From Acetivibrio saccincola (GTDB lineage: Bacteria > Bacillota > Clostridia > Acetivibrionales > Acetivibrionaceae), in NCBI RefSeq assembly GCF_002844395.1, contig NZ_CP025197.1, positions 3,224,001 through 3,288,000 of the forward strand: a DNA stretch of 64,000 bases, in the 5' to 3' direction. The translations under genes and the position numbers were made by a program. This document shows, in pieces, positions 52,435 to 61,560 of the stretch. Under the pieces are notes generated by a model. The model was not told the origin of the DNA, ran no database searches, and saw only the letters and a list, made by a program, of their open reading frames with translations. The stretch's first letter is position 1; each line of letters begins with the position of its first letter.

Positions 52435-53447
52435 TACAATTCTTCCTCCTGAAGTTTCATAAGCATAACTTCTACAGCAAGTTGATAATTTACATTTTTA
52501 CCAATGTTATTGCTTAAATTATCTATTGTTTCAATATTCTTGTAAATTTTTTCTGTAGAAAAATTATTTAGATTCTCTAATATAATATCTTTTTTGTCCA
52601 AGTTAATCAACATTTTTTCATTTCCAAACTTTTTAGCTATAAGTATGTCCCTATAAAATATCAGCATTATATCCAGTATATCCTGTATTTTTTCTTTATT
52701 CTCCTCAAAAAAATCATACGCAAAAAAAATATCTTTAAGGTTTCCTTCATTTAATTTTAATAAAATTCCAATCGTTCTCTCCCTGAGTTCTTTAAATTCA
52801 TCAGATTCTGAAAGCTCTTTTGCCTTCCCTATTACCCCGTCTGCATAAGAAGCAATGAAACTTGCCTCTTTTTCATCTAAATTAATATTTTCAATTAGAT
52901 ATTTTTTTACTTCCTCATAAGTATTTTTTTTAAAATTATAAATTACACTTCTTGAGCGTATTGTCTCTAAAAGGCTTTCATTGTTGGATGTGGTCATTAT
53001 AATAATTGCATACAGGGGAGGCTCCTCCAATGTCTTTAAGAGGGAATTTTGAGCCTGTACAGTCATTTTTTCTGCTTCCTCTATCAAATAAACTTTCTTA
53101 GGGGAATAAAGAGGTTTTACATACACATCTTTTTGCATACTCCTTATTTCTTCAACACTAATTGTGTTTTTCTCTGTTTTAATGCGGTAAAAGTCAGGAT
53201 TTGTACCCCCCTTAAAAAGCCTGCATGAATGACACACCCCACAGTTTCCATATCCGCCGTCCTCCTGGCACATAACCATTGAAGCAAATATTTCAGCCAC
53301 AGTTCTCTTTCCTATCCCTTTAGGTCCTGAAAATATATATGCATGTCCAACTTTTTTATTTTTTATTTGCTCTTCAAGGCGTTTTACAACTTCCCTTTGC
53401 CCAATAATGCCTTTAAAATTCACTGCTAATCCCTGCCTCATATACAT
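52434..53447 (-). CDS. holB: DNA polymerase III delta-prime subunit
   Basis: Clamp-loader subunit. 337 residues: AAA domain with Walker A GPKGIGKRT, a zinc module with four cysteines (CQEDGGYGNCGVCHSC), LIEEAEKMTVQAQNSLLKTLEEPP, and a C-terminal collar domain. The P-loop still looks complete, as in many Gram-positive forms. AGAGG precedes the ATG. Conserved order yaaR, holB, ricT. Confidence 0.93.
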   Translation of the reverse strand: MYMRQGLAVNFKGIIGQREVVKRLEEQIKNKKVGHAYIFSGPKGIGKRTVAEIFASMVMCQEDGGYGNCGVCHSCRLFKGGTNPDFYRIKTEKNTISVEEIRSMQKDVYVKPLYSPKKVYLIEEAEKMTVQAQNSLLKTLEEPPLYAIIIMTTSNNESLLETIRSRSVIYNFKKNTYEEVKKYLIENINLDEKEASFIASYADGVIGKAKELSESDEFKELRERTIGILLKLNEGNLKDIFFAYDFFEENKEKIQDILDIMLIFYRDILIAKKFGNEKMLINLDKKDIILENLNNFSTEKIYKNIETIDNLSNNIGKNVNYQLAVEVMLMKLQEEEL

Positions 53448-53460
53448 ATTGTGCCTCTAA

Positions 53461-53922
53461 TTATATAAAAAGGTCTAAAACCAGTCCCCTTATATCTTCG
53501 ATTTTTTTCAGTACTGCAATATTGTCTTTTTCTTCTTTTAAAACTTCCTGAGTAAGCTCATCCAATTCTTTGTTGATTTTTTTCACAGTTGCATAAACCT
53601 TGTATCTTCCCCTTCTGTCTAAAGTACTGTCTTTAGTGAATTTGTGGGAGTTGCTTACAACTTCATCTAAAAAATCAGCTATAAGTCTTTTATATATTTT
53701 AAGCTCCCTTAAGTCTATTTTTTTACTTAGCTTTTCCCCCTGTTCTTCAATTTTATTTACCAAATGTTTGATTCTTTCTTCAAAGGACAGTTTGTCCATT
53801 TCTTTTAAATGATTTTTAAAAGAAGTTTCTTTTCCTTCAATTACTTTTTTCTCTTCTTTAGTTGTTATTCCTTGTATACCGGCTGTATTTGCAACTGTTT
53901 CCTTTATTCTCATCATTATCAC
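53461..53922 (-). CDS. YaaR-family protein (DUF327)
   Basis: 153 residues, mostly helical and charged, matching YaaR of B. subtilis in length, composition and place before holB. Function unknown. Typical C-terminal LYKRLIADFLDEVV and NKELDELTQEVLKEEKDNI segments. The start is ATG with GGAG. The usual yaaQ gene between tmk and yaaR is missing; the 241 bases upstream show no gene. Confidence 0.83.
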   Translation of the reverse strand: MIMMRIKETVANTAGIQGITTKEEKKVIEGKETSFKNHLKEMDKLSFEERIKHLVNKIEEQGEKLSKKIDLRELKIYKRLIADFLDEVVSNSHKFTKDSTLDRRGRYKVYATVKKINKELDELTQEVLKEEKDNIAVLKKIEDIRGLVLDLFI

Positions 53923-54163
53923 TCCATGGTTTGATATTTAAGACAATGCTTCTTCTTTTATATCGTCTATATATCCTGTTTCTTTTATGAGAGTTTATAT
54001 ATTTTCAAGGTTTGTATATAAATTCAGCATTTGTATATTTACATTGTTTATATTATAGTTTGCATACAGACTGAAAGCTTTAACTTTTTTTGTGTATTTT
54101 TATTTATTTAAGTTTTTATTATTGTGTTTTTATGTTTTTTGGTTATTTTCTTTAGTTGCAATT

Positions 54164-54844
54164 TTACAGCACAGTTTCAACAAGTTTATTGTAAATCTCC
54201 TCATGTATATCTTCAATGGTTCTAAGATTTCCGTCCCTTACACATTCAATTCTCAGCCAGTTGTATTTTTTGGCAATGTAAAGGGAATTATTATAAGAGT
54301 CCTCAAGGTATTTGTAGTTACTCTCATGTATATCCTTTTTATCTTCCCCTGTAATTTTATTTGCCCTATTATCCATAAGGATTTTGCTGTACTTTGGGGG
54401 CATATCCAAAAAGAAAACACAGTCCGGCACGGGAAGTTTGTACAAATTAAACTCAAAATCCCAAAGCCAGTCTAAGAAAGCATCTTTTTTGGACAAATCC
54501 TGTATTTTAGCAGCCTGGTGAACCATGTTAGAAGTTGTGTACCTGTCTGCTAAAATTATTTCCCCATAATCATAATTTTTCCCCCATTTTGTTTTATAAG
54601 ATGCAAACCTATCAACAGCATAAAAAGTTGAAGCCACATATGGATTTACATCTTCCGGGTTATTACCAAAATCCCCCTTTAGGTACATTTTTACCAAGGC
54701 AGATGAATCACTATCATAATCAGGAAAAGTTATTTTTTTGACTTTATAGTTTTCACTTACAAGCCTTTTATAAAGCTTTTCAGTTTGAGTGGCTTTGCCG
54801 CTTGCATCAGACCCACTTTCTATTATAATAAGCTTTCCTTTCAT
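54164..54844 (-). CDS. tmk: Thymidylate kinase-like P-loop kinase
   Basis: 226 residues from the ATG at 54844 (GGAAGG 4-5 bases upstream); the frame is open further but without a site. P-loop ESGSDASGKATQTEKL near the N-terminus is unlike the usual FEGxDGSGKTTQ of Tmk, and the DRY-like segment ADRYTTSNMVHQ is present. It sits where tmk lies in B. subtilis (after the decarboxylase gene). It belongs to the thymidylate kinase family, but the P-loop suggests a divergent subgroup of clostridia, perhaps with different specificity. Confidence 0.78.
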   Translation of the reverse strand: MKGKLIIIESGSDASGKATQTEKLYKRLVSENYKVKKITFPDYDSDSSALVKMYLKGDFGNNPEDVNPYVASTFYAVDRFASYKTKWGKNYDYGEIILADRYTTSNMVHQAAKIQDLSKKDAFLDWLWDFEFNLYKLPVPDCVFFLDMPPKYSKILMDNRANKITGEDKKDIHESNYKYLEDSYNNSLYIAKKYNWLRIECVRDGNLRTIEDIHEEIYNKLVETVL

Positions 54845-54912
54845 AAGACCTTCCCTTTCATAAATACTTTTCCTTTCACAGGGCTTTTCTTTCAACAAGA
54901 TTTTTATCACAA

Positions 54913-56334
54913 TCAAGCCAAAACTTCTACTTCCGGCCCTTCATATACACCGTTTACATTTCCGCCGGATTCTAAAATCCCCATTATATATTCTATAGAA
55001 CTTTCTGTCATAACTTCCCCGGGACAAATAACAGGAATTCCCGGAGGGTATGGTGTTATCATCCTCCGGCTTACCATACCGCAGGCCTCTTTAAGTTTTA
55101 TTCTTCTAAAACTTTTATGCATCAATTCACTTAATTTAACCTTTTGCTCCGGTATTTCATAAGCTCCGATATGTATTTCAGGAAGGGGCAAAGAATCTTT
55201 GCAATCCCTGTGAATATCCATAAGGGCATTTTTAAGCTCTTCTAGATCCTGTCCCCTGTTGGCATTTGTAACTATACAAACTATATTATATAAATCAGCC
55301 ATTTCCACCTGTATATTGTACCGGCTTCTTAAAATGTTTTCAATTTCAAAGCCTGTTAACCCGTAACTTTTTGTATTTATAACCAGTCTCGTCCTGTCCA
55401 AATCCCCTGATTTAAAATTATCTTTTGAAAGCATTCTAAACCGGGTATTATAACTTATACTATCATGAAACTTCTCAATATCCTCAAGTAAAGACTCTAA
55501 AATTTCCCTGCCTTCCTTTTCCATAATGGCCCTCGATATATCTAAAAAAGCCATCACTAAATACGAGGGACTTGATGTCTGCAGAATATTAAGGCTGTAT
55601 CTTACTTTTTCCACATCCGCCCTGGTCCCTTTAACATGAAGATATGCACCTTGACCAAGTGCAGGAAGAGTTTTGTGAGCACTCTGAATGCAAATATCAC
55701 TGTCAAATTCCAGGGCACCCGGCGGAAGTTTGTCAGAAAAATTAAAATGTGCCCCGTGAGCTTCATCAACTATAAGTACTTTTCCGTAGGAATGCACCAA
55801 ATTAGATATTTCTTCTATATCTGAACACACTCCGTAGTAATTGGGTCTTGTTATGTATACTCCAACTGCGTCACTGTTTTCTGTCAATGCTTTTTCGATA
55901 TGTTCACATTTGAGTACCGATGGTATTTTAAAGCTATGGTCAAACTCCGGCTTTATATATACAGGCTCAACCCCTGCAAGCATCATCCCGTTTATTGCCG
56001 CCATGTGGCAATCCCTAGCCACTATAAGTTTGTCCCCTCTTTTGCACACAGACATAATGGCAGCATGTATACCGCAAGTGGAGCCATTTACCAAAAAAAA
56101 AGTGTAATCGGCTCCAAAAGCTTTTGCCGCAAGTTCCTGGGCTTCTTTTATTACTCCACTGGGCTGATGCAAATTATCCAAGCCGGGAACTTCAGTAACA
56201 TCCATTAGATACAGTTTGTCCCCATAAGGAATATAGGGATCATTTCCTAATTTATGTCCCGGCATGTGAAAACAAACAGGATTTTTACCTGAATACTGCA
56301 TTAAAGCTTGGTATATCGGAACATTCAGATTAAT
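54913..56334 (-). CDS. Orn/Lys/Arg decarboxylase-like, probable ATT start
   Basis: PLP enzyme of the aminotransferase-like group (YaaO/SpeA type), making a polyamine precursor such as agmatine or cadaverine. Cofactor Lys in SAHKTLPALGQG, with VDEAHGAHF before it; C-terminal TPYPPGIPVICPGE is typical. The first ATG (56301) has no ribosome site. Upstream the frame is open and reads INLNVPIYQALMQYSG, a normal family N-terminus, back to a TAA with no ATG, GTG or TTG. AGGGGAG lies 8 bases before an in-frame ATT at 56334. I take ATT as the likely start, giving 473 residues. Confidence 0.88.
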   Translation of the reverse strand: MNLNVPIYQALMQYSGKNPVCFHMPGHKLGNDPYIPYGDKLYLMDVTEVPGLDNLHQPSGVIKEAQELAAKAFGADYTFFLVNGSTCGIHAAIMSVCKRGDKLIVARDCHMAAINGMMLAGVEPVYIKPEFDHSFKIPSVLKCEHIEKALTENSDAVGVYITRPNYYGVCSDIEEISNLVHSYGKVLIVDEAHGAHFNFSDKLPPGALEFDSDICIQSAHKTLPALGQGAYLHVKGTRADVEKVRYSLNILQTSSPSYLVMAFLDISRAIMEKEGREILESLLEDIEKFHDSISYNTRFRMLSKDNFKSGDLDRTRLVINTKSYGLTGFEIENILRSRYNIQVEMADLYNIVCIVTNANRGQDLEELKNALMDIHRDCKDSLPLPEIHIGAYEIPEQKVKLSELMHKSFRRIKLKEACGMVSRRMITPYPPGIPVICPGEVMTESSIEYIMGILESGGNVNGVYEGPEVEVLA

Positions 56335-56370
56335 GCTGACAGCTCCCCTCTCTTTTATTTGCGGAACATT

Positions 56371-56553
56371 TTATTTCTCTATCAGCCACACCGATGTTAC
56401 CCTGTGTCCCGGAAACATCTCCAAGACTTTTTGCCTTGCTTCTTTGACATTTGAAGCTGTTACTTTGGAAATCTGTTTTTCGTCAAATTTGGAACAGATT
56501 TTTTTGTCGGTGTGCCAAACCCTGTACATCTTTGCTCTCTTTTTTTCTTTCAT
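56371..56553 (-). CDS. Small basic protein, unknown function
   Basis: 60 residues: KEKKRAKMYRVWHTDKK then a likely alpha-beta fold (SNVKEARQKVLEMFPGHRVTSVWLIEK). AGGGG lies 8-9 bases before the ATG. It is in the same frame as, and 36 bases before, the decarboxylase, so the two are probably translated from one mRNA. Not recognised. Confidence 0.6.
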   Translation of the reverse strand: MKEKKRAKMYRVWHTDKKICSKFDEKQISKVTASNVKEARQKVLEMFPGHRVTSVWLIEK

Positions 56554-56665
56554 TATACATACCCCTAACTTAATATATTTTTCTATATCTCTATCTATTT
56601 TCTACACAGCTATTATACCATTAATTTCTTAAAGAAAAAAGCCGATTGCATTCGCATTTTTGCAT

Positions 56666-57838
56666 CTATATTCTTGCTACACCTGATTGTTTCGCCGCCT
56701 TTGCAACTTCTTTTGCAACCTCCTGGCTTACCTTGGGATTGAAAGGTTCAGGTATAATATAATCTGCATTCAGCTCCTCATCAGTTACTATAGATGCTAT
56801 TGCCTTTGCAGCAGCTATTTTCATCTGGTCATTGATATCACTTGCCCTCACATCTAAAGCACCCCTGAATATACCCGGAAAAGCCAAGACGTTATTTATC
56901 TGGTTTGGGAAATCTGACCTTCCCGTACCTACAACTTTTGCGCCTGCTTCTTTTGCCTCTTTTGGCGTTATTTCAGGAACAGGATTTGCCATGGCAAAAA
57001 TCACCGGGTCTTCTGCCATTGTTTTTATCATTTCCTTTGTCAAAACCCCGGGTGCTGAAACCCCTATAAATACATCTGCACCCTTTATTACTTCCTCCAG
57101 TGTGCCCTTTTTCATACCAGAATTTGAAATGGCAGCTATTTCTTCTTTTTCTTTGTTTAAACCTTCTCGTCCTTTATAAATAGCCCCTTTTCTGTCACAC
57201 AAAATAACATCCTTTAGTCCTGTACTCATTAAAAGCCTGGCCGTTGCTATTCCTGCTGCCCCGGAACCGTTTATAACTACAGATATATCCCCTATGTCCT
57301 TCTTTACTATCTTTAAAGCATTAATTAGGGCAGCCAAAGTCACAATTGCCGTCCCATGCTGGTCATCATGAAATACAGGTATGTCGCACTGTTCTTTGAG
57401 CTTTCTTTCAATTTCAAAACATCTGGGGGCTGAAATATCTTCAATATTTATTCCCCCAAAGCTTCCCTGTAAAAGCCTTATTGTATTAACTATTTCATCA
57501 ACATCCTTTGACTTTATGCAAAGGGGAAATGCATCAACATCTGCAAAAGTTTTAAATAATACACATTTACCCTCCATAACAGGCATTGCCGCCTCCGGTC
57601 CTATATCACCAAGTCCTAAAACTGCACTTCCGTCAGTAACAACTGCAACTAAATTCCATCTCCTTGTGTATGTATAAGACAAATTTACATCCTTTTGAAT
57701 TTCAAGACAGGGCTGTGCAACTCCTGGAGTATATGCCAAAGACAAATCCTCTTTGCTGTTTGCAGCCACTTTGCTGATGACCTCAATTTTTCCCTTCCAT
57801 TCTCTATGGACCTTTATTGCCTCTTCTTCTATTGTCAT
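56666..57838 (-). CDS. NAD-dependent malic enzyme
   Basis: Oxidative decarboxylation of malate to pyruvate. 390 residues, the short bacterial type. Motifs: LAYTPGVAQPC, VTDGSAVLGLGDIGPEA, FHDDQHGTAIVTLAAL (metal ligands) and the nucleotide site VVINGSGAAGIATARLL. GGAGG precedes the ATG. Links glycolysis and the malate shunt, important in C. thermocellum for NADPH. Cofactor preference cannot be read reliably. Confidence 0.95.
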   Translation of the reverse strand: MTIEEEAIKVHREWKGKIEVISKVAANSKEDLSLAYTPGVAQPCLEIQKDVNLSYTYTRRWNLVAVVTDGSAVLGLGDIGPEAAMPVMEGKCVLFKTFADVDAFPLCIKSKDVDEIVNTIRLLQGSFGGINIEDISAPRCFEIERKLKEQCDIPVFHDDQHGTAIVTLAALINALKIVKKDIGDISVVINGSGAAGIATARLLMSTGLKDVILCDRKGAIYKGREGLNKEKEEIAAISNSGMKKGTLEEVIKGADVFIGVSAPGVLTKEMIKTMAEDPVIFAMANPVPEITPKEAKEAGAKVVGTGRSDFPNQINNVLAFPGIFRGALDVRASDINDQMKIAAAKAIASIVTDEELNADYIIPEPFNPKVSQEVAKEVAKAAKQSGVARI

Positions 57839-57875
57839 AAAATACCTCCGGATCTTACATTAAATTTCTAAATTT

Positions 57876-58649
57876 TTAATTTTGTTTATTCATTTCATAT
57901 ATTATTCTCAAACCTTCCAATGTAATAAGACCATTTATTTCATCAATTGTCTCAGATTCGCTGGCTATTAACCTTGCCATTCCCCCTGTGGCAACTACTT
58001 TTACGTTGTTTTCATTCATTTCTTTTTTCATCCGCCTGACTATATAATCTACTTTTCCAACATAACCGTATACCATTCCTGACTGCATACTGGCCACAGT
58101 ATTTTTGCCTATAACAGTATCAGGCTTTGCAATTTCTATCCGGGGAAGTTTGGCGGTCTTTTGAAATAAAGCCTCTGCTGCTATTTTAATTCCCGGACAA
58201 ATTACCCCGCCAAGATATTCATTTTTAGAAGATATAGCACAAAAAGTAGTGGCTGTGCCAAAGTCAACAATTATTACAGGACCCCCGTATATAGTACATG
58301 CAGCCACTGCATTTACAATTCTATCTGAACCAACTTCCTTTGGATTGTCATATTTAATATTAATTCCTGTTTTAATACCCGGACCTACAACAATGGGCTT
58401 TAATTTGAAATATTTTTTAAATGCGTGTTCTAACGAATACATAATGGGAGGCACAACAGATGCTATAACTACCGCTTCTATATCAGAAACTTTAATATTT
58501 TCATATCTCAATAAATCCAGTACAAACATACCAAATTCATCTGATGATATCCCTCTGTCGGTATTCATTCTCCAGTAATTAATGAGTTTCTTTCCTTCAT
58601 AAGCTCCTAATGTTATATTTGTATTTCCCACATCTAAAACTAGTATCAT
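57876..58649 (-). CDS. coaX: Type III pantothenate kinase
   Basis: First step of CoA synthesis, the form not inhibited by CoA. 257 residues of the actin-like fold: [16 protein letters not shown] (P-loop), [12 protein letters not shown] and [13 protein letters not shown], and [25 protein letters not shown] precedes the ATG. It lies downstream of birA as in B. subtilis-like orders, with the N/S/K-rich gene in between. Confidence 0.96.
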   Translation of the reverse strand: MILVLDVGNTNITLGAYEGKKLINYWRMNTDRGISSDEFGMFVLDLLRYENIKVSDIEAVVIASVVPPIMYSLEHAFKKYFKLKPIVVGPGIKTGINIKYDNPKEVGSDRIVNAVAACTIYGGPVIIVDFGTATTFCAISSKNEYLGGVICPGIKIAAEALFQKTAKLPRIEIAKPDTVIGKNTVASMQSGMVYGYVGKVDYIVRRMKKEMNENNVKVVATGGMARLIASESETIDEINGLITLEGLRIIYEMNKQN

Positions 58650-58696
58650 TTCCTATACCTTCTTTTATTACCTTCTTTTTTAAATTTTTTTAGTTT

Positions 58697-59089
58697 TTAA
58701 ACACCAAGTTTTAAACTTTTTATTTCTTTTATTTCAAGTCTTATTTCCTTTTCTATTCTCTCAATATCTGACCTTATATCTGCAATGGTTTCAGTTTCCT
58801 TAATCCTTTCCGGATCTTTGTAATGGGATTTTCTGTTTTGATAATTTTGTTTTGAACTGCTATAATCCCTTTTGTTGTAGTTAGCACTTCTATGTAAGCT
58901 GCTGTCTTTGTAATTATTACTTTTGCTATAGCTGCTTTTTTTATTTCTATTTTGAAATTTTGAGTTACTGCTTTTAGATGTCATGGAATCACCGTTCTTT
59001 TTCTTTTGATAGTCTTTTGTTCTGTCGCTGCCTTCACCGTTTATCCTGGTGTTTTTATTATAATTATTCCCTTTGCTATTACTATTAAT
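58697..59089 (-). CDS. Asn/Ser/Lys-rich protein with C-terminal coiled coil, probable ATT start
   Basis: The obvious ATG (58984, 95 residues) has only a weak ribosome site. Upstream the same frame is open to the birA stop and reads more N/S/K-rich sequence (NSNSKGNNYNKNTRING). It has no ATG, GTG or TTG, and GGGGG (59098-59102) lies 8 bases before an ATT at 59089. From that ATT the protein has 130 residues: a disordered SSYSKSNNYKDSS-like part and a helix (about 95-128, IADIRSDIERIEKEIRLEIKEI). Function unknown. It sits between birA and coaX. Confidence 0.55.
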   Translation of the reverse strand: MNSNSKGNNYNKNTRINGEGSDRTKDYQKKKNGDSMTSKSSNSKFQNRNKKSSYSKSNNYKDSSLHRSANYNKRDYSSSKQNYQNRKSHYKDPERIKETETIADIRSDIERIEKEIRLEIKEIKSLKLGV

Positions 59090-59182
59090 TGTAATAACCC
59101 CCTTTTCTTTTATGTTTATAATTGGTTTTTGTATTTTGTTAAACTTAGGAAGGTTTTGTTGTAACAGGTCAAACCACTAAAC

Positions 59183-60190
59183 TTACTGATACCCTAAAAG
59201 ACCTTTTACATAAATCTCACCTGATAACACTTCCTTTCTGCTTCCATCGGTACACTCAACAACAAGTTTACCTTCATTTGTTATATCTATAGCTATTCCA
59301 CTATGCTGTTCACCTTTAACTGAAATAAGTACTTCTCTACCTAAAGTAACAGAGTATTTCTTCCAAAGAGTCGTTATTGAGCCTAAATCTCCTTTGTTTA
59401 TCTTGTCATATAGTTCTTCCAGTTTATATAATATCCTTATAATTAATCTGCTTCTTCTTATAATTATATCATTTAATTGGCTTTTTTGCTTCATATAAAT
59501 TGATAATGATGTGGCCTTTTCTTCCAGCTCATCGGGAAAGTCTTCTTTTTCATGCCAGACATTCAGACCAATACCTAAAACTACGAAATTAATTTTATCC
59601 ATTTCCATGCTGGCTTCAGTTAAAATGCCGCAAACTTTTCTCCCGTCTAATATTATATCATTTGGCCACTTTACACCCAAGCCAATACCTATCAATTCTT
59701 TCACAGTTTCAACCACAGCAACGGAAGCTGCTAGTGTGATAATCTGCAGTTCTTCTATAGATATTTCAGGCTTTAGCACAACTGACATTAAAATCCCTTT
59801 TTTATTCTTAGAACTCCACTTTCTTCCCAGCCTGCCCCTTCCGGATGTCTGTAGGTCAGCTATAACAACTGTACCTTCTTCACACCCCTCCTGGGCTATT
59901 TTTTTTGCATAATTATTTGTTGAGTCAATTTGTGGAAAATAGATGACATTTTTACCTAAAATTTTACTTTCCCTTTCTGTCATTATTTCTTTGCTATTTA
60001 TAATATCCGGAATAAAAGTCAATTTATACCCTACCTTAGGGGAAGATTCAATGACATATCCTTCTTCCCTAAGTTCTTTTATACACTTCCATATGTATGT
60101 CCTTGAGACACCAAGATACTCACTTAGCTGCTCTCCTGAAACATATTTTCCTTCTGCACTTTTTAGTTTCTTTAAAACTTTATTTTTCAC
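59183..60190 (-). CDS. birA: Biotin-protein ligase and repressor BirA
   Basis: Joins biotin to carboxylases and represses biotin genes. About 335 residues: an N-terminal helix-turn-helix (VSGEQLSEYLGVSRTYIWKCI), the ligase domain with GRGRLGRKWSS and KWPNDIILDGRKV, and a C-terminal SH3-like domain. I choose GTG at 60190 (GAGGG 6 bases upstream). Biotin synthesis genes are not adjacent, although an oxoamine synthase occurs at 30856. Confidence 0.95.
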   Translation of the reverse strand: MKNKVLKKLKSAEGKYVSGEQLSEYLGVSRTYIWKCIKELREEGYVIESSPKVGYKLTFIPDIINSKEIMTERESKILGKNVIYFPQIDSTNNYAKKIAQEGCEEGTVVIADLQTSGRGRLGRKWSSKNKKGILMSVVLKPEISIEELQIITLAASVAVVETVKELIGIGLGVKWPNDIILDGRKVCGILTEASMEMDKINFVVLGIGLNVWHEKEDFPDELEEKATSLSIYMKQKSQLNDIIIRRSRLIIRILYKLEELYDKINKGDLGSITTLWKKYSVTLGREVLISVKGEQHSGIAIDITNEGKLVVECTDGSRKEVLSGEIYVKGLLGYQ

Positions 60191-60315
60191 TTCCAACCCT
60201 CTTTGAAATTTAAATTGTCTTTAAAATATAATTTATCTTTAAATAGTTTATCTTTAATAAAAAATAATTAATATATAGAACTAAAACATAACATGAAATA
60301 AATATATTTTGACGG

Positions 60316-60924
60316 CTAAACCGGCTTTTTTACAACAAAAGGTCTTTGTATTTTTTCATCAACAAAAACCACCGTTTTGTCAGTTTCGTATTTTTTTAGC
60401 TTTTTGTTTTCTGCCAGGTGCGAATAATAATGATATAGCAAAGTATCATAAAAGTCAGAATGGGCATTTTTATAGTCTTCCACTATATTATTTACGTACA
60501 ATTCTTCGGAGTTGTCATACAAGACCGGAGAATCCATCCTCTTGTCTAAAATACTCACCTGGTCCCCTATAATTGTGCTTGTTACAAGGCATTCAGGCAT
60601 TCTGTACAAACCAAAAGTGTAGTTTTCTACAGGCATAATGGAATCTAAATACAGCTTCATAATTTCTTCATGAACAAGCCCTGCTTCATATAAGTACCTG
60701 TCCGCTACATAGCAGTATCTTTGATACAACTCAAATTTAACACATACCAGCTTATCTGAATTATATTTTTCCATATCGTCTTTAGGATTTAAAAGCGCAG
60801 AAATGCATTTGGTTTTTTCCAAACCAATTAAAACTTCCTTGTCATACCATTTTGAAAGCTTTAACCCGCACTCTACGGCATTTTCAATCTCCTCAACGGG
60901 CACATAATAGTATACTTCTACCAT
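60316..60924 (-). CDS. Protein of unknown function, 202 residues
   Basis: Begins MVEVYYYVPVEEIENAVECG, then LKLSKWYDKEVL, and has several short conserved-looking blocks (HEEIMKLYLDSIMPVENYTFGLYRMPECLV and TLLYHYYSHLAE). The opening (VP, IENAxECGLKL) faintly recalls ADP-ribosyl-transfer folds, but no catalytic residues can be fixed. GGAGGTG precedes the ATG. It stands alone between birA and folK. Confidence 0.6.
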   Translation of the reverse strand: MVEVYYYVPVEEIENAVECGLKLSKWYDKEVLIGLEKTKCISALLNPKDDMEKYNSDKLVCVKFELYQRYCYVADRYLYEAGLVHEEIMKLYLDSIMPVENYTFGLYRMPECLVTSTIIGDQVSILDKRMDSPVLYDNSEELYVNNIVEDYKNAHSDFYDTLLYHYYSHLAENKKLKKYETDKTVVFVDEKIQRPFVVKKPV

Positions 60925-61059
60925 AGAGACACCTCCGTGACCCTTTCGTCATTATAACACCTCAATATAACATTTTTTATGCTTTTTATGCTTAATTTAT
61001 ATATTAATAAGATTTAAGGTCAGATCTTAAATCTTTAACTCTTATCCGGGTGAATTTTT

Positions 61060-61560
61060 CTATGGTAAAAATTCAAATTCTTTATAATGCCTTACTCCCT
61101 GCTTTTCCCTGTACTTATTTATCATTTCATCAATGTTTACTCCAAAAATCTCGTCTCCTTCATATATTTCCTTTAGGGGCACCAATACAAAAGCCCTTTC
61201 AAACATTAAAGGATGAGGTATTTTAAGATGCTCTAAATTCAGTTTTAAAAAATCAAAAAGCAGTATATCAATATCTATAGTTCTAGGTCCCCATTTAATT
61301 GTGCTTTTTCTGTTTAAAAATTTTTCTATATTTTGTAGCTCCTTAAGAAGAACTTCAGCATCTAATTTTGTGTAAATTGATACTGCCATGTTTAAAAAAT
61401 CCTGCTGCTTAGAATATCCCCAAGGCTCAGTTTCATAAATATCTGATATCTTATGAAGCTCCACATTTTCTAAAGAGGAAATTTCCTTTACCGCCATCTT
61501 TAGATATTCTTCCCTGTCTCCCACGTTAGAACCAAGGGACAAAAAAACATTATGCTTCAT
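61060..61560 (-). CDS. folK: Hydroxymethyl-dihydropterin pyrophosphokinase
   Basis: Folate synthesis step giving the pyrophosphate substrate for FolP. 166 residues: FLSLGSNVGDREEYL at the N-terminus, YETEPWGYSKQQDFLNMAV, GPRTIDIDILLF, and HPLMFERAFVLVPL. It overlaps folB by 11 bases. GAGGTCAAGG precedes the ATG. Confidence 0.96.
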   Translation of the reverse strand: MKHNVFLSLGSNVGDREEYLKMAVKEISSLENVELHKISDIYETEPWGYSKQQDFLNMAVSIYTKLDAEVLLKELQNIEKFLNRKSTIKWGPRTIDIDILLFDFLKLNLEHLKIPHPLMFERAFVLVPLKEIYEGDEIFGVNIDEMINKYREKQGVRHYKEFEFLP

